Assembly: GCA_024637035.1 (NCBI GenBank)
Contig: JAGXFW010000030.1
Coordinates: 58,611 to 122,610, forward strand
Source of the DNA: Actinomycetes bacterium
GTDB lineage: Bacteria > Actinomycetota > Thermoleophilia > RBG-16-64-13
DNA length: 64,000 nt
Direction: 5' to 3'
Part shown: piece after piece, positions 9,757 through 18,024 of the stretch
Layout: each line of letters starts with the position of its first letter
How positions within the stretch are numbered: position 1 is the first letter of the stretch
Position numbers and translations under genes: made by a program
Notes under the pieces: generated by a model
Database searches by the model: none
What the model saw: only the letters and a program-made list of their open reading frames with translations
Told to the model about the DNA's origin: nothing

Positions 9757-11049
9757 ATGACAGAGCCTGGCCGCGTGAGCCACATGTCTCGAGACGAGTT
9801 CACTGCGCTGCAGAATGAGCGTCTGCCCCGGGCGGTGGCGTACGCATATGAGAGAGTGCCGTTCTACCGGCGGGCTTTCGACGACATCGGTCTCACTCCG
9901 GGAGACATCCGCTCGCTGGACGACCTCTCCCGTATCCCCTTCACGTACAAGAGCGACATCCAGGCCGCGTTCCCCTATGGGCTGTGTGCCGTCGAACCGA
10001 ACCAGATCGCGCGCGTGCACTCCTCCTCTGGTTCCACCGGCAACCCCATCAGTACGTGCTACACGGCCAAGGACATGGACGACTGGGCCATCTGCATGGC
10101 GCGGAACTTGGAGGTCGCGGGCGTGACTCCCGACGATGTGTGCCAGGTCGCGTTCCGCTACACCTTGTTCACGGGTGCCTTCGGACATCACCTGGGGGCC
10201 GAGAGGCTGGGGGCCACTGTCATCCCCACGAGTTCGGGCCTTACCGAGCGCCAGATCCAGGTGATGCAGGCATTCAATACCACCGTGCTGCACTGCACTC
10301 CCTCGTATGCCCTCGTGATCGCAGAGAAAGCTGAGCAGATGGGTCTCGGCCCCGACGACATCCCGCTGCGCATCGGCCTCCACGGCGCCGAGCCCACCAG
10401 CGCGGGGCTCCGCGACGAATTGCAGGTGCGCCTCGGCTACCGCGTCGCTCGCGACTACGGTCTCACCGAACTCGGGGGTCCGGGTGTCTCCGTTGAATGC
10501 GAAGCTCAGGACGGCTACCACATCAACGAGGACTACTTCTACCCCGAGATCGTCGACCCGACGAGCGGTGAACCTCTGCCTGAGGGTGAGATTGGAGAGA
10601 TGGTCTTCACCACCTTGGTCAAAGAGGGCAACCCGGTGCTGCGCTACCGCACCCGCGACCTCGCCAGTCTCACCCGCGAGACCTGTTCGTGTGGTCGCAC
10701 CCTTGCTCGGCACGGTCTGATCCTTGGCCGCACCGACGACATGCTGATCTACGGAGGCGTGAACTTCTTCCCATCACAGGTGGAGGCGGTGCTCACCGGG
10801 TTCTCGGAACTCGCGCCGCACTATCTGATCCGACTGAGCGGCGACGGCCGCCGTGAATCCGTAAATGTGCATGTCGAGCCGCAGCACGACTGGTGGGTGT
10901 CGTGCTCAGACGGCGGCGCCGGCTTGTGCGAGCTCGTGCAACGACGGCTGCGCGACCAGGTGGGGTTCCGCATGAGCGTCGAGATAGCGGAGCCGTTCTC
11001 ACTCGAGCGGTCGGAGGGCAAGACCAAGCGGGTGCTCGACGAGCGGTAG
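9757..11049 (+). CDS. Phenylacetate-CoA-ligase-like adenylate-forming enzyme
   Basis: The 430-residue protein has the length and motifs of the PaaK branch: the phosphate-binding loop SSSGSTGNP, the RDYGLTELGG motif, the RYRTRDLASL hinge region, CSCGRT and the C-terminal GRTDDMLIYGGVNFFPSQVE with a distal Lys in EGKTKRVLD. It should activate an aryl carboxylate to its CoA thioester with ATP. It starts at an ATG 11 bases after the iron-sulfur subunit behind a GGGGGA site, in one operon with the molybdo-enzyme. This pairing suggests CoA activation feeding an oxidation of the acyl-CoA. The exact acid is unknown; phenylacetate is the family's default but divergent members exist. Confidence 0.85.
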   Translation: MTEPGRVSHMSRDEFTALQNERLPRAVAYAYERVPFYRRAFDDIGLTPGDIRSLDDLSRIPFTYKSDIQAAFPYGLCAVEPNQIARVHSSSGSTGNPISTCYTAKDMDDWAICMARNLEVAGVTPDDVCQVAFRYTLFTGAFGHHLGAERLGATVIPTSSGLTERQIQVMQAFNTTVLHCTPSYALVIAEKAEQMGLGPDDIPLRIGLHGAEPTSAGLRDELQVRLGYRVARDYGLTELGGPGVSVECEAQDGYHINEDYFYPEIVDPTSGEPLPEGEIGEMVFTTLVKEGNPVLRYRTRDLASLTRETCSCGRTLARHGLILGRTDDMLIYGGVNFFPSQVEAVLTGFSELAPHYLIRLSGDGRRESVNVHVEPQHDWWVSCSDGGAGLCELVQRRLRDQVGFRMSVEIAEPFSLERSEGKTKRVLDER

Positions 11050-11176
11050 CCATGACGGGCGGCCTCTACTCGGCCTAGAAGGCGCCGCGGCACCTGCAGG
11101 GGGTTGAAGGACGCCCCTGCCGATCGGTCCAGGTGCATGGGCCGTTCTGTTGTCCACATTGTGATCCGAAAAGCGG

Positions 11177-11206
11177 TTGGGAATCGCACCGAGGATTGGC
11201 TAGAAT
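11177..11206 (+). promoter_or_regulatory. Candidate sigma-70 promoter of the second IclR gene
   Basis: TTGGGA at 11177-11182 and TAGAAT at 11201-11206 are separated by 18 bases and lie 32 bases before the chosen start codon. The -10 element is good and the -35 is partial. The gap from 11050 shows no other gene. Confidence 0.45.
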
Positions 11207-11238
11207 GGCAGTCGTCGAGCGGGAGGGTGAGTAGGAAC

Positions 11239-12033
11239 ATGCCGATCAGTAGCGGTATCGAACGGGCACTTCAGGTCATCTATTACGTTGCCGATCCGCA
11301 TCGAGGCCGCAAGCCAGACTTCGGGGTCTCCGAGATCGCCCGCGGGCTTGATCTCTCGAAGACGGTCGTGCATCGGATCCTGACCACGCTCGTGGCCGTT
11401 GATTTTCTCGGGGTCGATCCCGAGACCAGGCGGTACCGCCTCGGACCCGGCGCGGTGATTGTGGGCCACGCCGCTCTCGAGCAGATCAACCCTTACCGCG
11501 TAGCCCGCCCCTATTTGGAGAAGATCGCCGAGGCGACCGGGGAGACCACCACGCTCTCGATTCGGCGTGCCGGCGAGCGGGTCTACATCGATCAGATCCT
11601 CTCCGAGCGCGAGGTGCGCATGTCGGTGCAGGTGGGCGATGCTTCTCCACTGCACGCCGGCTCGCCCGCGAAGGCGATCCTCGCGGCCATTCCGAAAGAC
11701 GAGGCGGACGAGTACTTAGACCACCAGGACGCCTTCGTGCGCTTCACACCGCAGACGATCGTGGATCGTGTCACCCTCGAAGCAGACCTCGAGAGGATCA
11801 GGCGCTTGGGGTACGCGGTGAGTTACGGCGAGCGTCAGGCCGACGCCTTCTCCGTGGCTGCGCCCATCCTGCAGGCAGGCGGCTCCGTGTTCGGGGCAGT
11901 ATCGGTGTGCGGCCCCGCTCAGCGCTTCGACGATGAGCGGGGAAGACAATACGGCGGCATGCTCCGGGAGGCCGCGGAGCAGGTGTCCCGCGAGCTCGGC
12001 TACCAAGGCGACTGGTTCGCCGCGGAGGCATAG
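11239..12033 (+). CDS. IclR-family transcriptional regulator (second)
   Basis: A 264-residue protein with a winged helix-turn-helix (about 5-75: GIERALQVIYYV, GVSEIARGLDLSKTVVHRIL, RYRLGPGA) and an IclR effector domain (about 85-255: QVGDASPLHAGSPAKAILA, GYAVSYGERQADAFSVAAPI). I chose the ATG at 11239 because GGGAGG lies upstream and the helix-turn-helix begins right after; the frame is open back to 11104 but those codons show no family features. It sits between the molybdo-enzyme operon and the AOR operon and could control either. It is only distantly similar to the first IclR protein. Confidence 0.9.
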   Translation: MPISSGIERALQVIYYVADPHRGRKPDFGVSEIARGLDLSKTVVHRILTTLVAVDFLGVDPETRRYRLGPGAVIVGHAALEQINPYRVARPYLEKIAEATGETTTLSIRRAGERVYIDQILSEREVRMSVQVGDASPLHAGSPAKAILAAIPKDEADEYLDHQDAFVRFTPQTIVDRVTLEADLERIRRLGYAVSYGERQADAFSVAAPILQAGGSVFGAVSVCGPAQRFDDERGRQYGGMLREAAEQVSRELGYQGDWFAAEA

Positions 12034-12083
12034 GGAGCCTCTCACAGCGGCACTCTCAGGGAGCCTCTCACAGCGGCACTCTC
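12032..12083. repeat. Two tandem copies of a 26-base unit starting at the IclR stop codon
   Basis: The 26-base unit AGGGAGCCTCTCACAGCGGC followed by ACTCTC occurs twice without a gap (12032-12057 and 12058-12083), overlapping the TAG of the regulator gene. It looks like a recent slipped-strand duplication. Two other short tandem duplications lie at gene ends in this window. Confidence 0.85.
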
Positions 12084-12172
12084 GCTCCCGGCGCGCGTCC
12101 CGAGTCGGTCCTTCTTCTCCACCAGCGCCTGGCGGCTCTTAGCGGGCCTCACCTCCCTCCCTCGTGGTGGTG

Positions 12173-12201
12173 TTGACTGCGGCTCGTCGACCCAGTATCG
12201 T
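12173..12201 (+). promoter_or_regulatory. Sigma-70-type promoter of the AOR operon
   Basis: TTGACT at 12173-12178 and TATCGT at 12196-12201 are separated by exactly 17 bases. Transcription would start near 12208, leaving an untranslated leader of roughly 115 bases before the chosen ferredoxin start. The leader holds a small inverted repeat (GTTCC...GGAAC, about 12219-12235). Confidence 0.6.
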
Positions 12202-12321
12202 ATGTGCTAGAAGAACCCCGTTCCTATGAAGGGAACACGCCATCGGTCTCTCCAGGCTCTCATACGTGGTCGTCGGCGACCGTTCAGGCGCGTACGCGCG
12301 CAGTCTTTTTCGGAGAGGAGA

Positions 12322-12900
12322 TTGACTCCGCTGAAGGGAAGTGCCCCGGGGATTTTGCTCAAGCCGCGTGACGCCGCACCCGGCGGCACCCTTGACGTCC
12401 GCCGGCAGGCCTGCACGGGATGCCGCGCCTGCGAGGTCGCCTGCGCGTCGGTGAAGGAAGGCGCGGTCTATCCCGCCGCCTCGCGCATCCACGTGCTGCA
12501 GATCGGCCCGGGGCCTCTGGACGTTCTGGTGGTATGCCACCAGTGCTCGGATGCCCCGTGCGTGGCGGCCTGCCCTCCCAGGATCGGGGCGCTCGCCCAG
12601 GCAGGTGGGTCCGGAGTGGTGACGCTGGATCGTGAACGCTGCGTGCGCTCTCGGGGTGGTCGCTGTGAGCGATGTGCACGGGCCTGCCCAGGGGCTACGG
12701 TGCGTTTCCATCCGGGGGACCGGCTGCCCATGTTCTGCGACCTGTGCGAAGGGGAGCCCGCCTGTGCACGATCATGTGCTTTCGAAGCTTTGTCCTGGCG
12801 GGCGGGCTCGAGCTTCGACGGTCGCCACTACGCTCGGCCGCCGGAGGAACTGGCGAGGGATCTTGCGGTCGGCTTCTACGGAGCATCGGATGCCGACTGA
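12322..12900 (+). CDS. Ferredoxin-type partner of the aldehyde ferredoxin oxidoreductase
   Basis: From a TTG at 12322 (GGAG 7 bases upstream) the protein has 192 residues with four cysteine clusters: CTGCRACEVAC, CHQCSDAPCVAACP, CVRSRGGRCERCARACP and CDLCEGEPACARSC. These are the hallmarks of the multi-cluster ferredoxin subunits encoded next to bacterial AOR genes. The frame is also open from an ATG at 12226, giving 224 residues, but the extra N-terminus is Arg-rich and without homology features. The stop overlaps the AOR start by 11 bases, so the two are translationally coupled. It should take electrons from the AOR active site to the cell's electron pool. Confidence 0.82.
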   Translation: MTPLKGSAPGILLKPRDAAPGGTLDVRRQACTGCRACEVACASVKEGAVYPAASRIHVLQIGPGPLDVLVVCHQCSDAPCVAACPPRIGALAQAGGSGVVTLDRERCVRSRGGRCERCARACPGATVRFHPGDRLPMFCDLCEGEPACARSCAFEALSWRAGSSFDGRHYARPPEELARDLAVGFYGASDAD

Positions 12901-14701
12901 AGGCGGCCCCTTCACGCACCGGATCCTCGAGATCGACCTGACCACCGGCGTCTCGTCCACCCTCGATCTCCCGGCGGAGTGGAGCAGGGAATTCATCGGC
13001 GGGAGGGGGCTGGGTGCGCGGCTGCTCTGGGAACGTCACGCTCCTGGGTTGGACCCTTTGGCGCCCGAGGCCGGGATGTACCTGCTCACCGGCCCACTCA
13101 CGGGCGTCGTACCGGCCGGGGCCCACGTGGTGCTGATGTTCAAGTCGCCCGCCACCGGCACCACCATCGGCCACGCGGTCACCGGGGCAAACTGGGGCCC
13201 CGAGCTCAGAGCGTGCGGGTACGATGGAGTGGCCGTGGTCGGCCGTTCGCCGCGGCCTGTGTATGTACTCATTACCGCGGAGGGTCCCCAGATCCGCGAT
13301 GCGGGACATCTGTGGGGCCGAACAACGTTCGACACCGAGAGACTGGTGAAGGACGAGCTCCGGGATCCCTCGGTGCGCGTTCTCAGTATCGGTCCCGCGG
13401 GCGAGCGGCTGGTGAAGTTCGCCTCCGTGCAGCAAGAGCTGTTCCGTTCCGCGGCCCGCGGCGGTCCCGGAGCTGTTTGGGGCTCGAAGAATCTGAAGGC
13501 GGTGGCGGTGCGGGGAAATCTGCCGCTGCCCCTGGCGCAGCCGGTGAGAGCGCTGGAAGCCCGGAGGGCAGTCGAGCGGGCGCTGCTCGAAAGCCGGTCG
13601 CACATGCGGAGGCCCTACTACCTCTCTCGCTGGGGCAGCACCATCAGCATGGTTCCTCACTCCGACGTCGGCGAGCTCGACGTTCGCAACTACCGTGAGG
13701 GCACCTGGGACGGCGTGGGCCGGGCCGGAGGCCTCGCCTACGAGCTGCGCGTGCGGTCTCGCTCCCGCTCCTGCTTCACCTGCCCGATCGGGTGCATGCA
13801 GCTCGGTATGGTCCGCACCGGACCGTACGCGGGGAAGCTGGTGAATCCGGATTTCGACAGCACTGGCACCATCGGGCCGGGGTGCCTCATTGACGACGTG
13901 GAGGCCCAGTCCTATCTGAGTCGTTGGGGTGACGAGCACGGCTTCGACGACGCCTCCCTGGGCAACGTCACGGGCTTTGCCATCGAGTGCTTCGAACGGG
14001 GCCTGCTCACCACCACCGACACCGGCGGGATCGAGTTGCGCTGGGGGGACGCGGGCGCGGTGCTCGCTCTCTGGGAGAAGATTCTGCGTCGGGAGGGGAT
14101 CGGCGACGTGCTCGCCGAAGGCGTGCGGCATGCCGCGAGCGTGATCGGCGGGGGTTCGGAGTCCTTTGCCATGCACGTCAAGGGACTCGAGTTTGCGGGG
14201 TACACGCCACAGGCGCACCCGGATAGAGGCCTCCAGTACGCGATCGGCGACCGGGGGGGATGCCACCACTACGGCCTGAGCCCGGTCGAGCAGGACCACC
14301 GGGCCTGGGCGGACTCGTTGCTGGTGTGCTCCTGGCACCGGCGTATGGTCGCCCCCGACCTCTACCTGAATCTGCTGAGGCCGGTCACAGGTTGGGATGT
14401 GGGCTCCGACGAATGGACTCCGGTGGCCTCACGCATCCTGCTCGCCGCCCGTGCGTACAACATCCGGGAGGGCACCGTGCCTTTGCTCGACGACGTGCTG
14501 CCCGAGCGAGTGCACTCCGAGCCGCTCACGGTGGGGACGCGGGCGGGCTCTGTGTACCCGAGAGACGACTTCGTCACCGATCGGGCTTCGTGGTACCAGG
14601 ATCGCGGCTGCGACGCCGCCGGTATCCCCACCACGGAGCGGCTGGCCGAGCTCGGTCTGGATTTCGCCATCTCGGCGATGGAGACGGCGCGCACGCCGTG
14701 A
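12890..14701 (+). CDS. Tungsten-dependent aldehyde ferredoxin oxidoreductase (AOR)
   Basis: The 603-residue protein has AOR N-terminal motifs (ILEIDLTTG, GGRGLGARLL, TGPLTG), the pterin-binding ARGGPGAVWGSKNLKAVAV block, the [4Fe-4S] ligands CFTCPIGC plus a fourth Cys in LLVCSW, and C-terminal EGIGDVLAEGVRHA and MHVKGLEF motifs. It should oxidise aldehydes to acids (or reduce acids) using a tungsten bis-pterin. The ATG at 12890 overlaps the ferredoxin gene; the frame is open to 12632, but that is the shadow of the ferredoxin gene. It is followed by a MoaD-like gene and a TPP-dependent decarboxylase that could supply its aldehyde. Length is normal for the family. Confidence 0.93.
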   Translation: MPTEGGPFTHRILEIDLTTGVSSTLDLPAEWSREFIGGRGLGARLLWERHAPGLDPLAPEAGMYLLTGPLTGVVPAGAHVVLMFKSPATGTTIGHAVTGANWGPELRACGYDGVAVVGRSPRPVYVLITAEGPQIRDAGHLWGRTTFDTERLVKDELRDPSVRVLSIGPAGERLVKFASVQQELFRSAARGGPGAVWGSKNLKAVAVRGNLPLPLAQPVRALEARRAVERALLESRSHMRRPYYLSRWGSTISMVPHSDVGELDVRNYREGTWDGVGRAGGLAYELRVRSRSRSCFTCPIGCMQLGMVRTGPYAGKLVNPDFDSTGTIGPGCLIDDVEAQSYLSRWGDEHGFDDASLGNVTGFAIECFERGLLTTTDTGGIELRWGDAGAVLALWEKILRREGIGDVLAEGVRHAASVIGGGSESFAMHVKGLEFAGYTPQAHPDRGLQYAIGDRGGCHHYGLSPVEQDHRAWADSLLVCSWHRRMVAPDLYLNLLRPVTGWDVGSDEWTPVASRILLAARAYNIREGTVPLLDDVLPERVHSEPLTVGTRAGSVYPRDDFVTDRASWYQDRGCDAAGIPTTERLAELGLDFAISAMETARTP

Positions 14702-14985
14702 TGGTGAGGGTGCGGCTCTTCAGCACCTTCAGGAGCGTCGTCGGCACCGAATGGCACGACGTGGAGTTGCGCGACGGCGCGACGCTGACGGAACTGCTCC
14801 AGGAGCTGGAGGGGAAGGCCTGCCTATCGAACGTCATTGGTGCGAGGGAGTATCAATGGCGACATGGATCCACCAGCTTCTTGGTGGTGGTGTCCGGCCG
14901 CAACATCGAGCAGGCGCGTTGGGGAAGCGAGCGGTTGTCGCCGGGGGACGAGGTGTGGCTGCAGCCACCCGTGTCTGGTGGATGA
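14701..14985 (+). CDS. MoaD/ThiS-like sulfur-carrier protein
   Basis: A 94-residue ubiquitin-fold protein beginning MVRVRLFSTFRSVVGTEW and ending in VSGG; the terminal Gly-Gly is what is needed for adenylation and thiocarboxylation. A dedicated MoaD-type protein beside an AOR gene is common and presumably serves tungstopterin synthesis. The ATG overlaps the AOR stop (TGATG). The core LSPGDEVWLQPP matches the family's last strand. Confidence 0.85.
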   Translation: MVRVRLFSTFRSVVGTEWHDVELRDGATLTELLQELEGKACLSNVIGAREYQWRHGSTSFLVVVSGRNIEQARWGSERLSPGDEVWLQPPVSGG

Positions 14986-15004
14986 CCAGGGGGGAGATGT
15001 GGGT

Positions 15005-16747
15005 GTGGTGAGGTATGGTTCCGATCTGATCGTCGATCTGCTCAACCGCTATGAAGTGCCCTACGTGGCTATGAATCCGGGGGCGACGGTTCGCGGTATC
15101 CACGATTCCATCCTGCATTACGCGGACCATCGTCCGGAGATCATCCAGTGTCCGCACGAGGAGGTCTCTATCGGCATCGCCCATGGGTATGCGAAGGTCA
15201 CCGGCCGGCCCATGGTCGCGATGGTGCACAACCTTGTGGGGTTGCTGCACGGGGCGATGGCGGTCTACATGGCCTACACGGATCGCGTACCGCTGTTGCT
15301 GTTGGGGGCTTCCGGCCCAATGGCGGTTGGCCGTCGGCGACCGCGGGTCGACTGGGATCACACCGCGCTCGTACAGGGGAACGCCGTGAGGGACTACGTC
15401 AAGTGGGACGACCAGCCCTTCGATGCGGATGGGGTGCTCCACTCCTTCTCCCGCGCATACCGGATCGCGTCCACCGAGCCCAAGGGACCGGTGTACCTGT
15501 GTTTTGATGTGGCTTTCCAGGAAGACGAACTGGAGACGGAGGTGGCGCTCCCCGATCCGGCCAGGGGCGGTGTGTTGACGCCGTTGGGCACGGACGCGGC
15601 GGCGCTGTCGGCGGTGGCGGACTATCTGCTCGCGGCGGCGCGGCCGGTTATTGTGGCCGACCACGTGGGACGGAACCCGGAGCGGGTGGAGACCCTCGTG
15701 GAACTCGCAGAGCTGACGGCCGCGCCGGTGCTCGACCTGAACGGACGCATGAACTTCCCCAGCTCCCACCCGCTCTTCCGCCTCGACCGTGACGTCCTGC
15801 GGGACGCCGACCTGGTCCTCTTCCTCGACGTCCGCGATCAGCATGGCACGCTCTGCGAAACGGATCACGACGCGCGCCCTACCGGGCGCTCGCGGGTTGA
15901 GCCCGGATGCAGACTCGTCTCCATCGATCTGGGCGAGCTCGAGATGAGCAGCTGGACGAACAGCACCCAGCGCTTCATGGAGGTGGACCTGGCCGTGCTG
16001 GGCGACACCCGTGACGCCCTGCCCCGTTTGGTGGATCTCCTGCGTTCGCGGGCCCCCGACGCGTTGCCGGGTTCGAGCGTTGCAGGGCGGGACTCACGGA
16101 TGGCGACTCTGGGGGTTGAGCACGCCGAGCGGCGGACCGCCTGGCTGAAGAAGGCGGAAGCCGGCGGAGAGACCGTCCCCATGTCGCCGGCGCGGATGGT
16201 GCTCGAGGTGGGCAAGGCCATCGAAGGGTACGACTGGGTACTCACGGCTAACACGGTCAAGGATTGGGCCCGGCGTTTGTGGAACGTGGACGAGCCCCAC
16301 CGCCACCCCGGCAAGCACCTTGGCACGGCCACCCAGATCGGCATCAGCCTGGGGGTGGCGCTGGCGCACAAGGGGTCGGGGCGGCTGGTGGTGGATCTGC
16401 AACCCGACGGCGATCTGCTGTACGATGCGAGCGCTCTCTGGGTAGCGGCCCACCATCAGATTCCTATGCTGGTGGTCATGTACAACAACCGTGCCTACCA
16501 CAACAGCTGGGACCACCAGACGCGCATGGCCGCCTACCGGGGGCGGGGTGGCGACGGCATCGAGATCGGTACGGCGCTCGACGATCCGGCACCCGATTTC
16601 GCTGGGCTGGCCCGCTCGTTCGGGTGGTACGCGGAGGGACCCATCTCCGACGCGGAAGCTCTGGGAGGGGCCCTCGAGCGCGCGATCGCTGTCGTTCAGG
16701 GGGAGGGGCGGCCCGCCCTGGTGGACGCGGTGACGCTGCCTCGATAG
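15005..16747 (+). CDS. Thiamine-diphosphate-dependent decarboxylase/lyase
   Basis: The 580-residue protein has the three-domain plan of the acetolactate synthase / benzoylformate decarboxylase superfamily: an N-terminal Pyr domain with the conserved Glu in CPHEEVSIGIAHGYAKVTG, a central domain (RPVIVADHVG), and a C-terminal PP domain with the diphosphate/Mg motif (DLQPDGDLLYDASAL ... MYNN). I chose GTG at 15005 because a GGGGGGAG ribosome site lies 8 bases upstream and the homologous region starts RYGSDLIVDLL; 14999 and 15008 are alternatives. The gene closes the AOR operon, 19 bases after the MoaD gene. Decarboxylation of a 2-oxo acid to an aldehyde would feed the AOR directly; carboligation cannot be excluded. 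Confidence 0.87.
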   Translation: MVRYGSDLIVDLLNRYEVPYVAMNPGATVRGIHDSILHYADHRPEIIQCPHEEVSIGIAHGYAKVTGRPMVAMVHNLVGLLHGAMAVYMAYTDRVPLLLLGASGPMAVGRRRPRVDWDHTALVQGNAVRDYVKWDDQPFDADGVLHSFSRAYRIASTEPKGPVYLCFDVAFQEDELETEVALPDPARGGVLTPLGTDAAALSAVADYLLAAARPVIVADHVGRNPERVETLVELAELTAAPVLDLNGRMNFPSSHPLFRLDRDVLRDADLVLFLDVRDQHGTLCETDHDARPTGRSRVEPGCRLVSIDLGELEMSSWTNSTQRFMEVDLAVLGDTRDALPRLVDLLRSRAPDALPGSSVAGRDSRMATLGVEHAERRTAWLKKAEAGGETVPMSPARMVLEVGKAIEGYDWVLTANTVKDWARRLWNVDEPHRHPGKHLGTATQIGISLGVALAHKGSGRLVVDLQPDGDLLYDASALWVAAHHQIPMLVVMYNNRAYHNSWDHQTRMAAYRGRGGDGIEIGTALDDPAPDFAGLARSFGWYAEGPISDAEALGGALERAIAVVQGEGRPALVDAVTLPR

Positions 16748-16762
16748 GGGGAAGCCCAGGCC

Positions 16763-16791
16763 TTGACGTCGCCGCGGGCGACCGGTAGTGT
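16763..16791 (+). promoter_or_regulatory. Sigma-70-type promoter of the cupin/UbiD operon
   Basis: TTGACG at 16763-16768 and TAGTGT at 16786-16791 with a 17-base spacer lie 52 bases before the first cupin start. It gives the downstream genes their own promoter although they follow the AOR operon on the same strand. Confidence 0.6.
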
Positions 16792-16843
16792 GTGCAGGAA
16801 AGGAACTGCATACCCATCAGCGGAACGCAGAGGGGGATCTACT

Positions 16844-17443
16844 ATGGGGGATGGGCACGCAGGGGGCCATCACCACCACGATGACACGCAGGTATGGGAG
16901 CGCTGGCAGAAGCAGCGCTTGTTCGTGCGGGAACTCAAGGGCGTCTATGGCGAGGTCTACAAGCAACTCTTGGACCAGCCACGCGTGTACAAGAGCAAGG
17001 AATGGGAGTGGAAGGGAGGCCCCGCGCTCTTCGGCAAGAAGGTGGTGAACCCTCAGAGCGTCGAGATCACGCAGATGATCGAGGCCCACATCGACGTGTA
17101 CGCTCCGGGGAGCCACGGCCAGAAGCACGGGCACATGAACAGCGCCGTCTTCTACGTGCTCGAAGGCCGGGGCTACGACGTGCACGACGAGGTGCGCTAC
17201 GACTGGGAGGCGGGCGACGTGTGCATCGTGAACAACGCGTGTGTGCACCGTCACTTCAACGCCGATCCCAAAAAGCGGGCCCGGGTGCTCATCATGAAGG
17301 CCAAGCCGTTGTTCCTGTTCGCGCACATGCTGTATCAGAAGGTGGTGGAGTATCCGCCGAAGGATCCGGTGCCCGGGCAGGAGCACTTCCACCCCGACAA
17401 CGAGCAACCGGAAGGAGGACCGTCTGATGAGCCGCGTTCCTGA
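16844..17443 (+). CDS. Cupin protein, type A of cupin pair 1
   Basis: A 199-residue protein with a His-rich N-terminus (GGHHHHDD) and one cupin domain (about 85-165). The first motif is GSHGQKHGHMNSAVFYVLEG and the second WEAGDVCIVNNACVHRHFN. Two His of motif 1 and the His of motif 2 are present, but the usual metal-binding Glu is Ser (HGHMNS, where the type A paralogue at 35933 has HGHVNE). The ATG is behind an AGGGGGAT site; the C-terminus overlaps the next cupin by 17 bases. It is paralogous to the gene at 35933, which also sits next to a cupin and a UbiD gene. Cupin folds serve oxygenases, isomerases, decarboxylases and binding proteins; the function is not assignable. Confidence 0.8.
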   Translation: MGDGHAGGHHHHDDTQVWERWQKQRLFVRELKGVYGEVYKQLLDQPRVYKSKEWEWKGGPALFGKKVVNPQSVEITQMIEAHIDVYAPGSHGQKHGHMNSAVFYVLEGRGYDVHDEVRYDWEAGDVCIVNNACVHRHFNADPKKRARVLIMKAKPLFLFAHMLYQKVVEYPPKDPVPGQEHFHPDNEQPEGGPSDEPRS

Positions 17444-17981
17444 GACAGTGCACGAGACCGCAGTGCCGCGGTGCGACTTCTACACTGACGGCCTCGTCGA
17501 ATCGGCCGAGTTCCGCGAACGGTACAAGACCCAGAAGACCATCGTGAAATCGGCGGACATGCCCGTGGAGGTGTGCGCCCAGGGGACCCTCAAACACCTG
17601 GTGCACGAGAAGATGGACACCCAGGAGTATTGCCTGGACATCTACGAGCAGCACCTCACTCCCGGCGGCCGTTCCGGCAGGCATCGTCACCTGAGTGAGG
17701 AGCTTCTCTACGTCATCGAGGGCGCGGGCTACGATCTGCACTGGGATATCCGCTTCGATTGCGGCGACGAGTACACGTGGGACAACGAAGAAGAACCGAA
17801 GCGGTTCGAGTGGGAGGCCGGCGACTTCGTGTACATCCCCCCGTACTGCAGCCATCAGCATTTCAACCCCGATCCCGAGCGGCCTGTTCGCTTCGTGTCC
17901 ATGACGAGCCGCATCATCGCGAAGATGGGGTTCGATTGGGTGGACCAGTTTGAGGCGGCGCCGGAGTTCAAGGTGGAGTAG
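17427..17981 (+). CDS. Cupin protein, type B of cupin pair 1
   Basis: A 184-residue protein with one cupin domain: motif 1 is GRSGRHRHLSEELLYVIEG with both His and the Glu, and motif 2 is WEAGDFVYIPPYCSHQHFN with the His. All four usual metal ligands are therefore present, unlike in its type A neighbour. A stretch rich in acidic residues (about 110-127) separates the two motifs. The start overlaps the preceding cupin, and the UbiD gene follows after 43 bases. The type B paralogue at 36529 shares the same plan. A heteromeric complex of A and B with the UbiD enzyme is plausible but unproven. Confidence 0.8.
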   Translation: MSRVPETVHETAVPRCDFYTDGLVESAEFRERYKTQKTIVKSADMPVEVCAQGTLKHLVHEKMDTQEYCLDIYEQHLTPGGRSGRHRHLSEELLYVIEGAGYDLHWDIRFDCGDEYTWDNEEEPKRFEWEAGDFVYIPPYCSHQHFNPDPERPVRFVSMTSRIIAKMGFDWVDQFEAAPEFKVE

Positions 17982-18024
17982 CGGAGGCGAAGCCGCCCGC
18001 TCGGGCGGAGGAGGGTTACTGGAC

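Noticed and set aside
12695..14338. A 547-codon minus-strand frame across the AOR gene
   Set aside because: Antisense shadow without domains; the plus-strand AOR is certain.
16844..17981. Calling the cupins gentisate- or quercetin-type dioxygenases
   Set aside because: The ligand sets are incomplete in one member, no oxygenase-specific residues were seen, and the surrounding enzymes suggest low oxygen.
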